Under the pieces are notes generated by a model. It made no database searches, was not told the DNA's origin, and saw only the letters and a program-made list of their open reading frames with translations. The translations under genes were made by a program, and so were the position numbers. Source: Novimethylophilus kurashikiensis (GTDB lineage Bacteria; Pseudomonadota; Gammaproteobacteria; Burkholderiales; Methylophilaceae). From it: a DNA stretch of 64,000 bases. The stretch's first letter is position 1; each line of letters starts with the position of its first letter. Of this stretch, positions 63,726-64,000 are shown piece by piece. The stretch lies in assembly GCF_003112435.1 (NCBI RefSeq), contig NZ_BDOQ01000001.1:62001-126000 (forward strand), in the 5' to 3' direction.

Positions 63726-63741
63726 TGGCTTGATTATTGCT
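63726..63741 (+). promoter_or_regulatory. sigma-54 (-24/-12) promoter of amt
   Basis: TGGCTTGATTATTGCT has the invariant GG and GC at correct spacing and a full TTGCT. It lies 39 bases before the amt start and explains the gap 63442-63779, which has no gene I can support. Confidence 0.8.
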
Positions 63742-63779
63742 AAATTGCACCGAAAAATTTTTTCGGAGGAGGCAGTCAA

Positions 63780-64000
63780 TTGGATCATCCTAATAACGCA
63801 AACGACGTTCTATTTATTCTGCTGGGCGCCATCATGGTGCTCGCCATGCATGCCGGGTTTGCTTTTCTTGAGGTAGGCACGGTACGCAAGAAGAACCAGG
63901 TCAATGCCCTGGTCAAGATCATGGTGGACTTCTCGATTTCCGCCATCGCCTATTTCTTTATCGGTTATGGCGTCGCCTACGGCATCAGCTTCCTGCATGG
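63780..64000 (+). CDS. amt: ammonium transporter (N-terminal part, cut by window end)
   Basis: The reading frame starts at a TTG with GGAGGAGG nine bases upstream and runs to the end of the window without a stop (73 codons). The translation includes ILLGAIMVLAMHAGFAFLEV, GTVRKKNQVNALVKIMVDF and IAYFFIGYGVAYG, which are the first helices of Amt family ammonium channels. No signal peptide is obvious before helix 1. The sigma-54 and NtrC-type sites imply induction under nitrogen limitation. glnK is not upstream; it may follow outside the window. Confidence 0.92.
   Translation, partial: MDHPNNANDVLFILLGAIMVLAMHAGFAFLEVGTVRKKNQVNALVKIMVDFSISAIAYFFIGYGVAYGISFLH

Overview
The window reads as one chromosomal stretch of a motile, Gram-negative betaproteobacterium. 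This is inferred from gene families and order (fliF-fliR layout, ydbH-ynbE-ydbL, dsbB, rlmD, nagZ, greB, AddAB-like pair, IorAB). I would guess a Nitrosomonadales/Burkholderiales relative, but no rRNA or other marker is present to settle the genus. Coding density is high, and no tRNA, rRNA or CRISPR array is visible.

Layout. (1) 0.5-8.7 kb is rich in cyclic-di-GMP signalling: a GGDEF/EAL protein with an N-terminal domain matching the copper/ethylene-binding domain of plant ethylene receptors, a FIST sensor overlapping a PAS-PAS-GGDEF cyclase, and a Rossmann-PAS-GGDEF fusion. A secreted beta-propeller lies among them. (2) 8.9-16.3 kb: greB, a 5'-nucleotidase and a two-subunit AddAB-type helicase-nuclease. 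(3) 16.4-19.1 kb: a chromosomal integron with an intI on the minus strand (5' end apparently frameshifted), an attI region with repeats, and three gene cassettes separated by recognisable attC sites. (4) 19.3-26.4 kb: chemoreceptor, DedA, dsbB, cysM, a repeat/DUF559 unit, the ydbH-ynbE-ydbL envelope operon, and a PolB-like 3'-5' exonuclease. (5) 26.5-31.4 kb: a compact ethanolamine catabolic locus (permease, eutB, eutC, AraC-type regulator) without microcompartment genes. (6) 31.6-38.6 kb: rlmD, then a tightly packed set that looks like peptidoglycan-peptide uptake and recycling (lipoprotein binding protein, outer-membrane protein, cytoplasmic-type YkuD protein, two ABC permeases, nagZ). (7) 38.7-52.2 kb: a FliD-like small protein, a BI-1 family protein and a complete fliF-G-H-I-J-K / fliL-M-N-O-P-Q-R block, followed by an internally duplicated unknown protein. 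(8) 52.2-64 kb: polyphosphate:AMP phosphotransferase, DUF2721-like protein, IorAB molybdo-hydroxylase, acidic unknown, TAXI-type binding protein, a two-component system with putative target genes carrying a shared operator-like motif, and the start of an ammonium transporter with sigma-54/NtrC-type signals.

How the parts fit. Motility and chemotaxis (fli block, chemoreceptor) sit with several cyclic-di-GMP enzymes, suggesting a lifestyle that switches between swimming and surface growth. Nitrogen handling appears twice (ethanolamine breakdown releasing ammonia; amt under a nitrogen-type promoter). The most unusual items are the ethylene-receptor-like cyclase, the integron with its disrupted intI start, the murein-recycling-like cluster, and the two-component regulon at 59.3-63.6 kb defined by three copies of a GTAAC direct-repeat motif.
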